Assembly (NCBI RefSeq): GCF_020360975.1
Contig: NW_025408671.1
Location: 5,456,001 to 5,520,000, forward strand
Origin: Hirsutella rhossiliensis
Taxonomy: Eukaryota; Ascomycota; Sordariomycetes; Hypocreales; Ophiocordycipitaceae
Direction: 5' to 3'
Length of the DNA stretch: 64,000 bases
The position numbers and the translations under genes are program-made. Below are positions 23,611-36,360 of this stretch, piece by piece. The notes below the pieces were generated by a model that did no database searches, was not told the origin of the DNA, and saw only the letters and a program-made list of their open reading frames with translations. Positions within the stretch are counted from its first letter, which is position 1. Every line of letters begins with the position of its first letter.

Positions 23611-25790
23611 TATAACCTACTAGGTTATATCGAGGGTTATATCGTTAAAGTAATTAAGCTAGTCTTCCTTAATTATAAAGCGGGCTATACTAAAGTCTAT
23701 ATATACGTTTAATAGCTAGTCTAGGCCTTTAGTTCTAAAGATAGATATTTAGGCGTACGTAAACTAAGATAGCTTCGATAGATTTAATATTTCGGTATAT
23801 AGCGCCGCTCTTATAGTTAGCTAGTTCCTTAATATTCTAAGCGAACGGCTCGGTCTTATAGGTTCTACTTTTATTATATTAGGAATAAATAGGATCTTAT
23901 CTTCTATTTCTTTAGTTTCTTCTCCTATATCGGTAGTAGTATTACTATCTTTTAGCCCTTTATCCTAGGTAAATAGGATCTAGTTTTATATTTCCTAGGA
24001 AAGATAGATCCTACCTTAGTCGTTAGTTAGTACCGCTTAAAGCTAATAGGCGAGGTTAATAATAATTAGGTTTTCCTAAGAGCCCTCCTTTAGTTTTAAA
24101 TCCTAAGGCTATAGTCTAGTTTAAGGACTAGTTAATTAGTTTAGTACTAGGCCTACGTTTACCTAGTATATATTATTCTATCTTAATATAGTTATTATAT
24201 TTCCTTTCTATTAAAATTATCCTTATTCCTAGGGTTTATAGCTAGTTAGTTTAGCTATAGATAGGGCAGAGTTTACTATAGTCTTATTCTTAGTTTCGCG
24301 TAACCTACTTTATATATATCCTTTTACTATATTACTTATCTTCCCCTATAACCTAACCGTTAGCTTAGTTTCTAACTATAGGATAACTTACTTATAGTTA
24401 TTAATCTAAGTATTAAATAATTCTAGACTAATAGGTTAGCGGAATAATTCTTATAGTAATATGTTTAGTCGTTAATAGACTAGTATAGTAAGGTACTCTT
24501 TTAAGTATAGTACTACTTTTACTTTTTAGCGGAGCTTTAATATCTATCTATAAAAGTCGGCTCCGTTTATAATATCTAAGGTAGTAAATCGTTTTATTTA
24601 TAATAATCTTAAAGCTACTTTTAGCTATATAGCGAAGCGTTTTTATAGTTTAATATACTAGGCGGTATATCCTTAGTCTAGGGTATAAAGTATAGCTTAG
24701 TCGGATTCGCTAAGATCGCTAGAATACTATTTAATAGCGGTTCCGCGGAGTAAACTAAGGATAAGTATTACTAGTTCGTTAGCGTATTCCGGTCCGCGGA
24801 TAGCTACCTATTTTAAGGAATCGATAAATCGATTAACGCTTTTATATATAATCGTTTTCTCGGTTTCTTTAAGAACGTTAAACGTTATATTAAAGGGGCT
24901 AGTAGGGTTAAACTTTCCTATATCTTTTAGTTTAATACGTACTAAGGGTGCTTAAGGAGGGTTTATAATAGTATTATCCTTAGTTTCTCTTACTAAGGCT
25001 TTTACTAGTAGTCTTATAAGAGCTTCTTCTATAATTAGACTTACTAGCTAGTTTGCTAGGGTTATTATCGCGAACGTGCCGTTAAGGGTAGTATTATTTA
25101 AAGGTTCTTCCTTATTTTATTTATTATAGTTTAGCGAACTTCTTAGCGAACTTCTAAGGCTTTATCCTTCTAATAAAGGTAGTTAGGGTAGGGCGGGAGA
25201 AGCTATACTATACCGATTTCTATATAGCTCTATTACTTATAGCTAATATTACCTTATTGCTAGAACGTATTTTAGGTTATTAATTCGTTCCTATAAGCTT
25301 TAACGATCGGCTAGGTAGGCTAGTAAGTTATATTATAGAAGTTCTACTCTTAATTCCTTTAAGCGTCGTTCCTACCGCTAAGGTAAGCGATCCGGCTATC
25401 TTCCGTTTTTATAGACACTTAATAGGAAATATCCTAAAAATAGGTATCTTTCTAACCGCTAATAGAAGCTCTATAATACTTAAGCTTTAATACGTCGAAG
25501 TTCTACCTTTATCTAGAGTTCCCTAAGTATTTCTTCTATAAAAAGAGATTAAGAAGCTAGTATTTATTAGTACGCGAGTAAGAGCTTTCTTCCTAAGAAG
25601 ATATTAAGGTTTATAGGTTAAGGTTAACTTATCCCTTTCCTTATTCTTTATCTTTTATTTTACTAAATATAGACTTTAAGAGAATAGATAATTAAGGGAA
25701 TTAGAATTACTACTATTTATTATATATTAGTCCCTTAGTATAGGGCTAGTACGTTAACCTTACCGTTTACCTAGATCTAGTATAAGTCTA
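23611..25790 (-). pseudogene. RIP-destroyed retrotransposon gag, minus strand
   Basis: Reading the minus strand through stops, about 24960-24640 gives IGKFNPTSPF, YKSVNRFIDSLK-VAIRGPEYANELVILILSLLRGTAIK-YSSDLSE, then YI-L-KRF. This matches the pattern of fungal Gypsy gag capsids (an FDP-like start, LRG-A--WY/H-SELSE, WK--L--RF). A Gln-rich tail seems to follow near 24300. No pol domain could be recognised downstream. RIP is saturated. Confidence 0.55.
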
Positions 25791-26399
25791 ACGGGTAATT
25801 AAATAAACTAGCTACTATATATAATTAAACGTATTATATAGACTAGCTACTATATATTATTATACGTATTAAATATAGACTAGCTACTAGTCTTATAAGT
25901 TAAAGTAAGAGTAGTAATAACTATTTATATTCTTCTTTACCTACCTAAGATCTAATAAGTTCTCTATCTTCTATATATACTATAGTAAGCGTAGGATCTT
26001 ACTTAGGGCTTTAACTAAGTAATATGTTAACCTTATAATCGTGCGACGGTAGTACGGCGTATTAATAGTATTTCCTAGTATTTTCCTTAGGTAGGCATAG
26101 GTATTTCTTTATAATTTCCCTACTATATCCTTATAGTAACTTCTTAGGGAAATATCGGTATAATCCTTAAGGAACTATTATTACTTAGGAAATTATAGTA
26201 TATTTCCTATATAATATATCCTTAGGGGAAATCTTTATAAAATGTCTATATAATCCGCTCGGTTATCGTTTCTAGGATTTCTAGGTAATTTCCCGGAGTT
26301 TACTTAGTAGCTTCTAAGTTCCTTCTTCTACGGGGAGCCTTAAGGAGTTAAGGGTAACTTCCTTAAGGGAGGCCGATATCGTTATAGGTACCTAGATTA
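25791..26399. other. RIPed, unassigned DNA with short tandem repeats
   Basis: Contains three spaced copies of GACTAGCTACTA at about 25795-25895, separated by TATATAAT(T)A and ACGTATTA units. Otherwise nothing recognisable. Confidence 0.45.
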
Positions 26400-28730
26400 T
26401 CGACCGTAGGGTATCCTATAATAGATAAGTACTAAGTAGCGTTTAAGTTTATCTAGAACGCCTTTTATAACGCCCTAGTACTATAACTCTATAACTTAAA
26501 GAAAGAAATATACTTAGAGGTAAACTTTCTAGATATATAATAAGGGGGGGCACTAATATAAGTAAGGCTAAATAGTATATAATACTTAATAGGATTCTTC
26601 TTAAAGAGATTAAACTTAGTAGAGTATAACTACTTAATCTATAATATAAAGATACTTATAATTATATAGTGCCTAGACTTTTAAGGAGTAAAACTCTAAA
26701 ATATACTTACTTTTATAGTACTAACTAACTACGATAACCTAAGGTACTTTATAATAAAGAAGAAGTTAAACGAGAGATAAAGCTAATAAGTAATAAAGCT
26801 TATATCTTATAACTTTATACTAGAGTTTTAGCTAAGGAGGCTAGTAGCGGTGCTTAACGCGCTATCCTACTATAAGTAAGATCGGCTAGCGGGTAAAATA
26901 GATAAAAGGGAGATAAGGTAGGTAGTCTAAATAATTCTAGAGACCGTATACCTACGGGGCCGCTTAGTCCCTACTAAGGGCCGATACGCCGACTTACTAA
27001 GACGCTTAACCTAAGATAGGGCGGTAGTAGCGGCGCTATAAGTAGGTAGAGGAGGGGTAAGCGTAATAGTATACGTTAGTAGAGCGAGGGGGCCCGTTAA
27101 ACGACCTAAGGAGGAGGTAAATAAAGGCAATAACTAACTAGAACTTAACCTAAACTTAAGCTAAAATATACCCTAGGAATAAGCTAACCTTATATTAGTA
27201 TTTAACGACTAAGAGCTATAAAAGAAATAAATAAAGGCGCTAAGGAAAGATAAGGAATACTAAGCGGTATTTTAAGTAGTATATAAAGGGGAGAGATTAC
27301 TAGTACCGAAATAGTAGTTAAAGGTATAGCTAAGCGAATATATAATCGACGTTAAGAGACGGTTATACTTTTAAGAGAGGCTATAAGTACTAGGGAAACT
27401 AAAGTATAATAAAGGAGAAGGGGCTAAGAAATAAGATATACTTTAGGTATAAATAGCTTAATAAATATATAACTTAATAGTAGTAAGATACTTAAGGAGA
27501 AAGGGGACCCTAGCGATACTAGCCTAAGAATTCTTTTAGCCTAGCTAGTTAGCGATAGTAAAGCGGCTTATTACTAACTATAGACTATATAAGAGGGGGT
27601 ATATATAAAGGTAACTTTAAAAGGGACTCTTAAAGCCCTTACTACCGCCGTCCTAACTATTTATATACCTATTAATAGACTTTATAGTCGAACTACCGCT
27701 AACTAAGATAGAAGGCACGAAGTACCTTTAAGTAATTATAAACTAGCTAATAAAAGTAGTAATACTTAAAGTAATACTAATAATAAGGGTAGTAGTATAC
27801 GTAATAAGGTTCTTTTAGGCTTACTTTTACTTTTATAGGATATTAAGGTTAATTATATTAAATAAAAGAACGAACTAAATAAAAAGCTTTTAAAAGGAGT
27901 TCTATAAATAAATAGGAGTATAAAGGAAGTTAAGTTTAGTATACTACCTATAAATAGATAGGTCGATTAAGCGCGCGAACTAAAAAGTATAGGTATACCT
28001 TTAAGTATATATCTACTATAGCTAGGACGACTAAGAAGCGTAGCTACTATACGTATAAGCTATACTAAATAACTATATAGCGTCGATAATAGGTATAAGC
28101 TTATTTTTCGCGATATATAAATATAATATTAAGCCGGTTTAAATAGCGAGGGAGGAAGGGCCGCTAGCGCTAAAAGTAAAGGGGGTAAAGGAGCTCGCTT
28201 AAAGGATAAGAGAGGTAACCGACTTCCTATAAACCGCTATTTTTATAGTATAAGTAAGATAAAAGGAAATAGTAAATTAAAGGAGAGCTTTAGCTAAAAG
28301 GTTTAAAGTAAGTAATAAGGTATAGGTAGATATAGCTAAATATATAACTAACTAGCTATATAGGAAGCTCGACTAGCTATACTAAAAGTATACTATAATA
28401 AAAGTAGTAAGCCTATATATAATAGAGCTTAATATATTAAGGAGGGTATATAAGAGGCTCTACGTAGAATTTCTCTACTAAGTAATAAAGAACCTACTAC
28501 TTAAATAGGTAGTTAATAACTACTAACCGCTATTAGTAATTAAGAAGGACGATAAGCCTAAGTATATTATCGAAGAGATCTAGTAAGCGCGGTAAAAGTA
28601 AAAGGGGAGGGGTAGATAGTAATAGGTACTCGTAAAATAGTAAGGGTATATAAACCTATTATAGTACCCGCTAAACGACTTCTAGGAGATAGAAGCCTTA
28701 GAGGGATTTAAGAGATAGTAGGGAAACGTA
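26400..28730 (+). pseudogene. RIP-destroyed Ty3/Gypsy pol (element E): RNase H, integrase, chromodomain
   Basis: With stops ignored, about 26430-26800 reads NAFYNALVL-LYNLKKEIYLEVNFLD and LTNYDNLRYFIIKKKLNER, the Gypsy connection domain and RNase H. About 27550-28050 gives integrase (PLLPPS-LFIYLLIDFIVELPLT, then later IGRLSARTKKY, a RIPed DGQTER-like region). About 28550-28720 gives a chromodomain (KYIIEEI--AR-K-KGRGR--VLVK--GY). Protease and most of the reverse transcriptase are not found upstream, so the copy is probably 5'-truncated. It belongs to a different family from copies 1 and 2. Confidence 0.68.
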
Positions 28731-29010
28731 AGGGAAAATAATAAAGGAAGGGTAAGAGAAAGGGATAAAGAGGAGGGTAAAAGATAAGGAAAGGGAAATA
28801 AAAGATAAAAAAGGGAGAAAGAAAAAGAGGTAAGAGATAAAGAACGCTTATTAAGAAATAAGGAAAAGATAGAAAAGAACTATAGTATTAAAGGGAAATA
28901 ATAAAGGATAGATAAGGGATAGATATAAGATAGATAGTAATAAAGGATAGATAAAGATATAGATAAGGGTAGGATATAATAAGATAAGATATAGATATAG
29001 TAAGATATAC
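28731..29010. repeat. Purine-rich and GATA-like simple sequence
   Basis: Almost only A and G, with AAGGATAGATA and GATATAGATA units after the element E chromodomain. It may include a polypurine tract, but no LTR start is clear. Confidence 0.55.
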
Positions 29011-30173
29011 TAAGGATACTAACTTAATTTTAACTAACTATAAACGCCCTTTAACTACCGCTTAATTACTCTAAGATATTAAGGTACGTTTAAGCTTAGC
29101 GTATAAATATAGTAGCGCGGGTAAGCTTAATATACTAAAATAATAATTAAAGATAAATAGTAAGATAAGGTTAAAGAGGGAATAAAGTATATATATAAAG
29201 GTCGCTTTAGTAGTTATTAAACGTCCTTTAAGATATATAGTCTTAAAAGGTATTAATAGTAGCGATTATATCCTTAATATACTACTATTATATTAGCGTC
29301 TTATTAAATAAAGTTAAGGGAGAGTAATAAATAAGAAGGTAGTATAATCTAGTATAAGTATAAGTAAAGTAATTATAAATATATAGCGACGCTTAATTCT
29401 AGTAAGTACTATACTATATCTTAACGCTTAGCGACGTTATTCGGCCTATATAAGCGAGATAAGGTAGCCGCCGTATAGTAATACTATAGGTCGCGCTATA
29501 CTTACTAAGAGATATAGGCGGACGCGTTAACTAGCGCGAGGGTAGTAGAGTCTAGTCGCCTAGCGTACTAGGAGGCGGGGTACCGCTACGCGGAGTAAAG
29601 AAGCTAGCGGGCGTATAAGGGCCCGTAGTAGTTATAATATAGCGCGGCGCGGTAATAGAAGTTAAGTAGAGTAGGGGCGCGCGCGCGGAGGGAGTAAAGC
29701 TTAAAGGAAGAAAAAGAAAGAAAAAGGGAAAAGGGATAGAAGAAGGGTATTTATACGCGGTAGGGCACGTATATAGTTAGTAAGGTATAGGGGTATATAC
29801 GTAGAGGAGGAAAAGATAGGGCGGAATAAGTATATAAAAGGGCGGTATATAGAGGGATAGGGCGAGCGTAAGGTAGAAGGAAGCGACCGCGCGCGCTAAG
29901 AAAAAGGGGGATAGCGATAATAGAAAGGCGGTAGGAGAGGAATAGGAGCACTACCGATAAGAGGGGGAGAGCGGGGGTAGTATTACGGGCTATACCTATA
30001 AAAGGCTAAGGTTATACTATAGCGACTATACTAAAGTTAGGCTAAAGTAAACCTATATATAGGTAGAGCTCGACCTAAACTTAGGCCGAATAGTACCTAA
30101 ATATAGGTTAAGCTAGGGACTAAGGAAGATAGATAACTATCGCGACTAGGATAGAGTTTTCCTTCTTTCTCTT
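29011..30173. other. RIPed, unassigned DNA with a CpG-dense patch
   Basis: No credible gene. About 29440-29700 and 29870-29900 are dense in CG (runs such as GCGCGCGCGG) yet still lack CpA/TpG. Purine tracts occur near 29700-29740. The short minus-strand open stretch at 29751-29951 has no family signature. Confidence 0.45.
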
Positions 30174-30869
30174 TAAAAGAATATACCTTTATATTCCTAT
30201 TTTACTATTATAAAGAAATAATAGGTATAGGGAGGCTTTATAGAATAAGCTAGTAAAAAGAGGCTCTATAATATAGTCTAAGGGAATAACCCTTAAAGAT
30301 AAAGACCTCTACTAGATATCTATACCTTCCTCTAGGAAAAGCGGGTTAGTATAAGCCTATCCTTATAAACAAAAATATGCATAAAATGCATAAGTTAATT
30401 ACGAGTAGAACGGATACCTTATTGCCTATTTTAGCCTAGCGGTTCTAAAGATATCCGCGATACGAGAATAGGTAGGGCATAGAATATTCTAGTTAAATCC
30501 ACTACTTATACTAGAACCTATAGTCTTACGTTAACTATCACGCTATAATTAGACTACCTACTAAGTTAGGAAGATATACTATAGATAGAGCTTTTTAAGT
30601 ACTATAGAATATACTAGAAAGCTAACTAATTAGTCTACTAGTAGGCGAGTAATAGTCTATAAAAGATAAAGGATTTCCCTAGGAGTAGTAGATAGAATAA
30701 GTAAGTTCGTATATATCTTTTACAACGCTATTCTTTTAATATATTATTTAGCCCCTTATATACTTATTATAAATTCCGGATAAAATCCTACCCTATACTC
30801 CTTCGACTAATCTTTCCGCTTATATTATCGATTACCCGATTCTACGCTTATTACTTATACCTTCTTATA
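30174..30869 (+). repeat. 5' LTR of element D
   Basis: Aligns over its full length with the split right LTR. It begins TAAAAGAATATACC (right copy TATAAGAATATACC) and ends CTTCTTATA (right copy CTTCTTACA), so the original ends were probably TG...CA before RIP. Confidence 0.82.
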
Positions 30870-30886
30870 GGTTATAAGCCCGGCTT
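30870..30886 (+). other. Primer-binding site of element D (RIPed)
   Basis: GGTTATAAGCCCGG directly after the LTR. With one G-to-A undone it is TTATGAGCCC, the initiator tRNA-Met half-site also seen in Copia-1 and Copia-2. Confidence 0.55.
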
Positions 30887-30939
30887 CTCTATAAGTCGGG
30901 TAATAACTTCGAAAAATCTTCGAAATTCTAATACGACCT

Positions 30940-31690
30940 CGAATTCTCTAAAATAGGCTCTAGGGATAAGTTCGAATTTGCTAAACTTAAGGGTAGTTCT
31001 AACTATACCTTCTAGGCTATTCGAATATAGGCTCTTCTAGTTAGAGAGAAGCTTTTTACTACTATATAGTAAGAAAATTACTCGAAAATAAAAGAAGCAC
31101 TTACTTTAATTTTTCTTCGTATTAAAGATAGTCCTTTAACCTAAATAAAGTAAATAACAAATGCTAAAGAGGCATAGGATAGGTTAAAAAACCTATATAA
31201 CCCTATTTCCTTTACCTCGAATTACCTACTTATAAAGGAGCTTTTTAATACTTTAGTAAGGGATTTCGAATCCTTAGAAGGCTACCTAAATAAGGTAAAA
31301 GAGGTATTCGAAGAGCTAAAAACATAGAATATTATAATTCCGGAAGAGGTTATTATAGCTTAGATTTTAAACAGCCTTTCGGGCTCGTTTTCTAGCTATA
31401 TAACTAATATAACGTAAGCTCTTCGAAATAACTTAGAAGCTTTTAATCTAGAGTCTCTCTCTAGTAGTCTTATAGACGAATTTAAGAGGACTAAGTCTCT
31501 AGAAAATCCTCCTAAGCAAGCTTTCTTTACTAAGAAACCCTAGAAAAAGATAAAAATTATATTATAATGCACTTACTATAAGAAGAAAGGGCATCTAGTT
31601 AAAGATTGCTACTATCTTTACCTAGAAAAGGCCCCTAAAGGCTTTTCTAAAAATTCAAAAAATTAAAATAAAGGAATACCTTTTAAGAGG
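30940..31690 (+). pseudogene. Element D gag
   Basis: Read through stops: KFEFAKLKGSSNYTF-AI, then VREKLF, IKELFNTLVRDFESLEGYLNKVKEVFEELK and ILNSLSGSFSSYI, the Copia gag (UBN2/Retrotran_gag type) pattern. A degraded zinc knuckle, YYKKKGHLVKDC, lies near 31570-31610. Confidence 0.78.
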
Positions 31691-32029
31691 CCTAGAAAAC
31701 CTTCTATAAAAGGAAATCCTATCGAATTAGACTCTTATATCGATAAGAAGACGAAAAAACCCTCTTCTCTATATATATCGGAAGTAGAAAAAATAGAAAT
31801 CGATAATTAAACGGACGAAGAACTAGAAATCGATTTTTCTATTCCTCCTCCTACCCCTAGAGGCTATAAAAGCTCTAAAGAAGAAGCAGAGGTATATATC
31901 TCTTCGAATATCCTTAAAAAAGCCGTATTTAATAATAGGTAAATAGGACCTTTAAATTCCTCTCGAATTAAAGACCTTATATATAAGGTAAAAGAGAAGG
32001 AAATCCCTTATAAAACCTTAGAGAATAGA

Positions 32030-33340
32030 AATTTCTATAATTTTATATATAATACCGGTGCTACTAGGTATATAGTATCGGAAAAGAAATTCCTTATTAA
32101 TTTTCGAACTATCTCTACTAAGGTTAATTAGGGAAAGGCATCATATATAATTATTAAAGGCTACGGAGATCTTCTTTTTAGATTTCCGAATAATAAAAGG
32201 CTATTTATCTTAAGAAACTGCCTTTTTATACCTAAATTAAGGGTAAATATTATAAGCTAATTATATTTTAAAAATACTTATGCCTTTATTAATAGCAAGG
32301 AAATTTTCCTACTAGATAACTAGGCTAATATTATATCTAAAGGAAAATAGTAAGATAACCTTTATATCTTCTCTTTAGAAATTCCTTTCTTAAAGAAGAA
32401 GACATTCTATATAATATTAATAATATAAGGAATAATATAAAGGACCTTAACTTTTATTTATAGTATTTAAGGCTAGGATATATAAGTCTTAAAGCCTTAC
32501 TAGAAACCTTTAAAAGATATAATAAAGATATAACTATCCTTAAGAAGGATATTATAAAAGTTAAAGAATACGAGGCTTATATTAAAGCAAAGGCAACTAA
32601 TAAGAGGAATATATCCCTATCTAATAAGGTATATAATTACCTTAATAGAGTTACTATTAATATTTAGGGACCTATAAAGACCCTTACTTATAATAAATAC
32701 ACCTCCTTTATATCCTTTTTAGATATAGGGATAAGATATTTAGAAATATCTTTAATAAAATCTAAGGCAAAAGCCCTAGATAAATTCTTAGAATATAAAG
32801 CCTTGGTTGAAAATAACCGGGATAATATTACTATAAAGGAAGTCTTTTCGGATAACGTAAAAGAATTCCTATATAAAATAAAACCCTATTACTTAAGAAA
32901 GAGAATTAAATATTATACTAGCCCTCCTAGGACTCCCGAATTAAACGGAGCAATAGAGAGGATTAATAGGACTATTTTAAATAAAGTCCGAGCTATTTTA
33001 TTTACGGTAAAACTACCTAAATATCTATAGGGAGAAGCTATTCTAACAGCAGCCTATTTATATAATAGGACCCCTTACTTACGAATAGGCTTCTAAACTC
33101 TTATAGAGAAGAAGGAAAATAAATCTCTAGCCTTAGAAGACTTAGAGAAAATTAAGACTTTCGGAAGTACTATTTATTATAAAAATAAAGACCCCTTAGA
33201 TAAGCTAGAGATAAGAGCTTATAAGGGTATTATTATAGGCTATACTAAAAATGCTTATAAAATATATAACTTTTCGAAAAGAAAGGTAATAATTTCTAGA
33301 GATATTATTATCCTAGAAAATAAATTTATAGAAAATTAAA
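32030..33340 (+). pseudogene. Element D protease and integrase
   Basis: The protease reads FIYNTGATRYIVSEKKFL near 32040-32100: the catalytic Asp codon GAT has become AAT (Asn), a RIP-type change. The integrase zinc-binding part near 32460-32640 is poorly preserved. The catalytic core includes a residual open stretch, 32803-33030, with SDNVKEFL (second Asp) and PRTPELNGAIERINRTIL (Glu in the N-G-x-x-E-R motif). The extension TAAYLYNRTPYLR follows near 33050. Confidence 0.78.
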
Positions 33341-33462
33341 AGGAAGAAGACCTTAAGGACTTTAACTTTAATACCTTACCTTCTATAAATAAGGTCCCGG
33401 ATAATTATTTATAAAGGGAACCTATATATAAAGAAGGCAATAACTCTTCTTTAGAAGAAGAG

Positions 33463-33606
33463 GAAAATAACCCTCTTATAGAGAAGGAAGATAACCCTCT
33501 TATAGAGAAGGAAGATAACCCTCCTATAGAGAAGGAAGATAACCCTTTTATAAAAAAGGGAAATAATCCTCTTTTAGAAAAGGGAAATAATCCTCTTTTA
33601 GAAAAG
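33463..33606 (+). repeat. Six 24-bp tandem repeats in element D
   Basis: Units start at 33463, 33487, 33511, 33535, 33559 and 33583 and encode an octapeptide of the type E-D-N-P-L-I-E-K. They sit in the linker between integrase and reverse transcriptase, which is poorly conserved in Copia elements. Confidence 0.85.
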
Positions 33607-33779
33607 GGATTAAATAAGGATCTAAAAATCCGTATTAATATACCTAAGAAGCTAAACGGATTTTATAAAGACTATATCGTATACCCCGAAATAAATACTA
33701 TATTAAATAGTAAAAGTAAAGAGATTATTCTATCTTTACTAGAAAATAAGGATCCTATAGAGCCTAAAACATTTAAACA

Positions 33780-35370
33780 GGCTATAAATAGCTTAGAAGC
33801 TATAAAATAGAAAAGAGCTATGTTTCTAGAAATAAAAGAGCTCTTAAACTAAAATACCTAGGAATTAAAGCCTCTTCTTAGCGATAGGGAGGCCCTAAGC
33901 GGCCGTTAGGTCTATAAAATAAAGCGGGATAATAATAATAATGTTATTAAATATAAAGCCCGCTACGTAGTATAAGGATTTAATTAGGTCTACGGCCTAG
34001 ATTATTTAGAAACCTTTTCTACGATAGTAAGACCTAAATCTATTAGAATACTACTTATAATAGCTATTTCTAATAGTTATACTCTACTATAATACGATAT
34101 AAAAAATGCCTTTATATATACCGAAATAGATACGGATATTTATATAAAAATCCCTATAGGCTATAAAGAGCTAATACTTAAAGACTAGTTTAATAAAAAC
34201 TAGTATAAGTATAATATTAGCTATTCGCAGTTTCTAGAGCTATATAAAAAGAAAAGGCTAGTAGCAAAATTAAAGAAAGCATTATACGGCCTTAAACAAA
34301 GCCTAAAGCTCTAGTATAACTATCTTAGCTCTATATTAGCTAAGATAGGATTTTCGGCCCTTCTTATAGATAAAAGGGTATTTATAAATACGTAATATAA
34401 AATTGCGATAGTAATCTACGTAGATGACCTCCTAATAATAGGGCCTAATAGAGGTATAATAAATAGTCTGCTTAAAAAAGTAGTAGATTATATAAAGGTT
34501 CAGCCTCTAGGCGAACTAAAAGACTTCTTAGGAATATATATAATTATAAACTAGAGCAGAAAGGAGATATTTATATCCTATAAAAAATATACTCGTAATA
34601 AAATACGAGAATATAATAAAGAAGACTTAGGGACTTTTAATACGCCTACTATAATAGGAGTAAAGCTTAAAAAGGCTACTATAACGCCTTCGCAAAAGGA
34701 AATCCTTATTTACTAAAGGGAAATAGGGGCTCTATTATATCTAGCTATAATAAGCAGGCCAGACATTTTATATGCTGTTATTTCCTGCGCTAGATTTGCT
34801 TCTAAACTAGATAACACGCATTTTAAAGCGTTAAATACTATCTAGAAATATTTAAATAAATACCCTAACCTAGGGATAATTTATTACTATAATATCCCTT
34901 ATACTTATAATTTTATAAAAGGCTATTCCGACGCTAGCTAGGCGTCTAACTATATAGATAGAAAATCCGTTTCTAGATACTATTTCTATATTTATAAAAA
35001 TATTATAAGTTAGGCTAGCTAGAAGTAAAAATCTATAGCCCTATTAACCTACGAAGCTAAATTTATTGCCCTTAGGGAGGCTAATAAAGAAGCTTTATAC
35101 CTAAATCGGCTATTTTATTCTATAAATAATAGCTTGTCTATTAGAATTCCTAATACTATACCTCCTATCTTAACGGATAACGAGGTAGCTATTAAATTAG
35201 CTGAAAATCCGGAATTTTATAAAAAGACAAAGCATATAGATATTGCTTACTTCTATACCCGAGAAAATATTAGGGAAAAGAAGATCCGGATTTTCTATAT
35301 TAAATCCGAAGATAATATTGCCGATGTATTTACTAAGGAACTAGGAAGAGAAAAATTCTTTAAGTTCTAA
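33780..35370 (+). pseudogene. Element D reverse transcriptase and RNase H
   Basis: Reverse transcriptase: YKARYVV-GFN-VYGLDYLETFSTIVRP, DIKNAFIYTEID, LYGLKQS and the intact active site IYVDDLLIIGPN near 34414-34445. RNase H includes a residual open stretch, 35134-35370, with LTDNEVAIKLAENPEF, KTKHIDIAYFYTRE and EDNIADVFTKEL, the classic Copia end. Trp and Gln codons elsewhere are stops. RIP is heavy but slightly less complete than in the Gypsy copies. Confidence 0.88.
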
Positions 35371-35784
35371 GAGCTTCTTTCCCTTAGGGAATTAAAAGAG
35401 CCTTAAAAGAAAAGCTTATATCCCTTAATAGAGGTTTTTAGCTGTCTTTTGCTTTCTTAGCTTTTCCTCTATATATAACTAATAGGTTTTTCCTTTAAAA
35501 GGTTTCCTATTAATAAAAACAACTTATAAAAATAGGGTTTTTCTTATTAAAAGGTTTCTATAATAATAACTCTATAAGGCTTTTTCCTTATAAAGGTTTG
35601 CCTAAAAAGAGGAGAAATAATTATAACTATAACTAGGATTTTCCTACTAAGGTTTTTCTAGAAAGGGTTTTAAAATTTTTCCCTTATATTCCTATTATAC
35701 ACCTTATTCTTAATAAGGATAATTCTACTATAAAAGAAATAACTAGTAAAGAGCACTATTTACCTAGTACTCTTTAAGGGAGGC

Positions 35785-36360
35785 TATAAGAATATACCCT
35801 TATATTCCTATTTTACTGTTATAAAGAAATAATAGGCATAGGGAGGCTTTATAGAATAAGCTAGTAAAAAGAGGCTCTATAATACAGTCTAAGGGAATAA
35901 CCCTTAAAAGACAAAGACCTCTACTAGACATCTATACCTTCTTCTAGGAAAAGCGGGTAGGATAAGCCTATCCTTATAAACAAAAATATACATAAAATGC
36001 ATAAGTTAATTATAAGTAGAACGGATACCCTATTGCCTATTTTGGCCTAGCGGTTCCGAAGATATCCGCGATACGAGAATAGGTAGGGCATAGAACATTC
36101 TAGTTAAATCTACTACTTATACTAGAACCTATAGTCTTACGTTAACCATCACGCTACAATCAGACCACCTACTAAGTTAGGAAGATATACTATAGATAGA
36201 GCTTTTTATGCACTATAGAATGTGCTAGAAAGCTAACTAATTGGTCTACTAGTAGGCGAGCAATGGTCTATAAAAGACGAAGGATTTCCCTAGGAGTAGT
36301 AGATAGAACAAGCAAGTTCGCATATATCTTTTGCAACGCTATTCTTTTAATATATTATTC
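35785..36360 (+). repeat. 3' LTR of element D, left piece
   Basis: Starts after the purine tract AAGGGAGGC and runs to the Copia-2 insertion. The last five bases, TATTC, are the Copia-2 target duplication. Confidence 0.85.

Noticed and set aside
29751..29951. 66-codon minus-strand frame in RIPed DNA
   Set aside because: Hydrophobic and Pro-rich chance translation of a purine-rich stretch; no start context or homology visible.
33463..33606. CRISPR-like array
   Set aside because: The repeats are contiguous with no spacers and encode an in-frame octapeptide in a retrotransposon linker.
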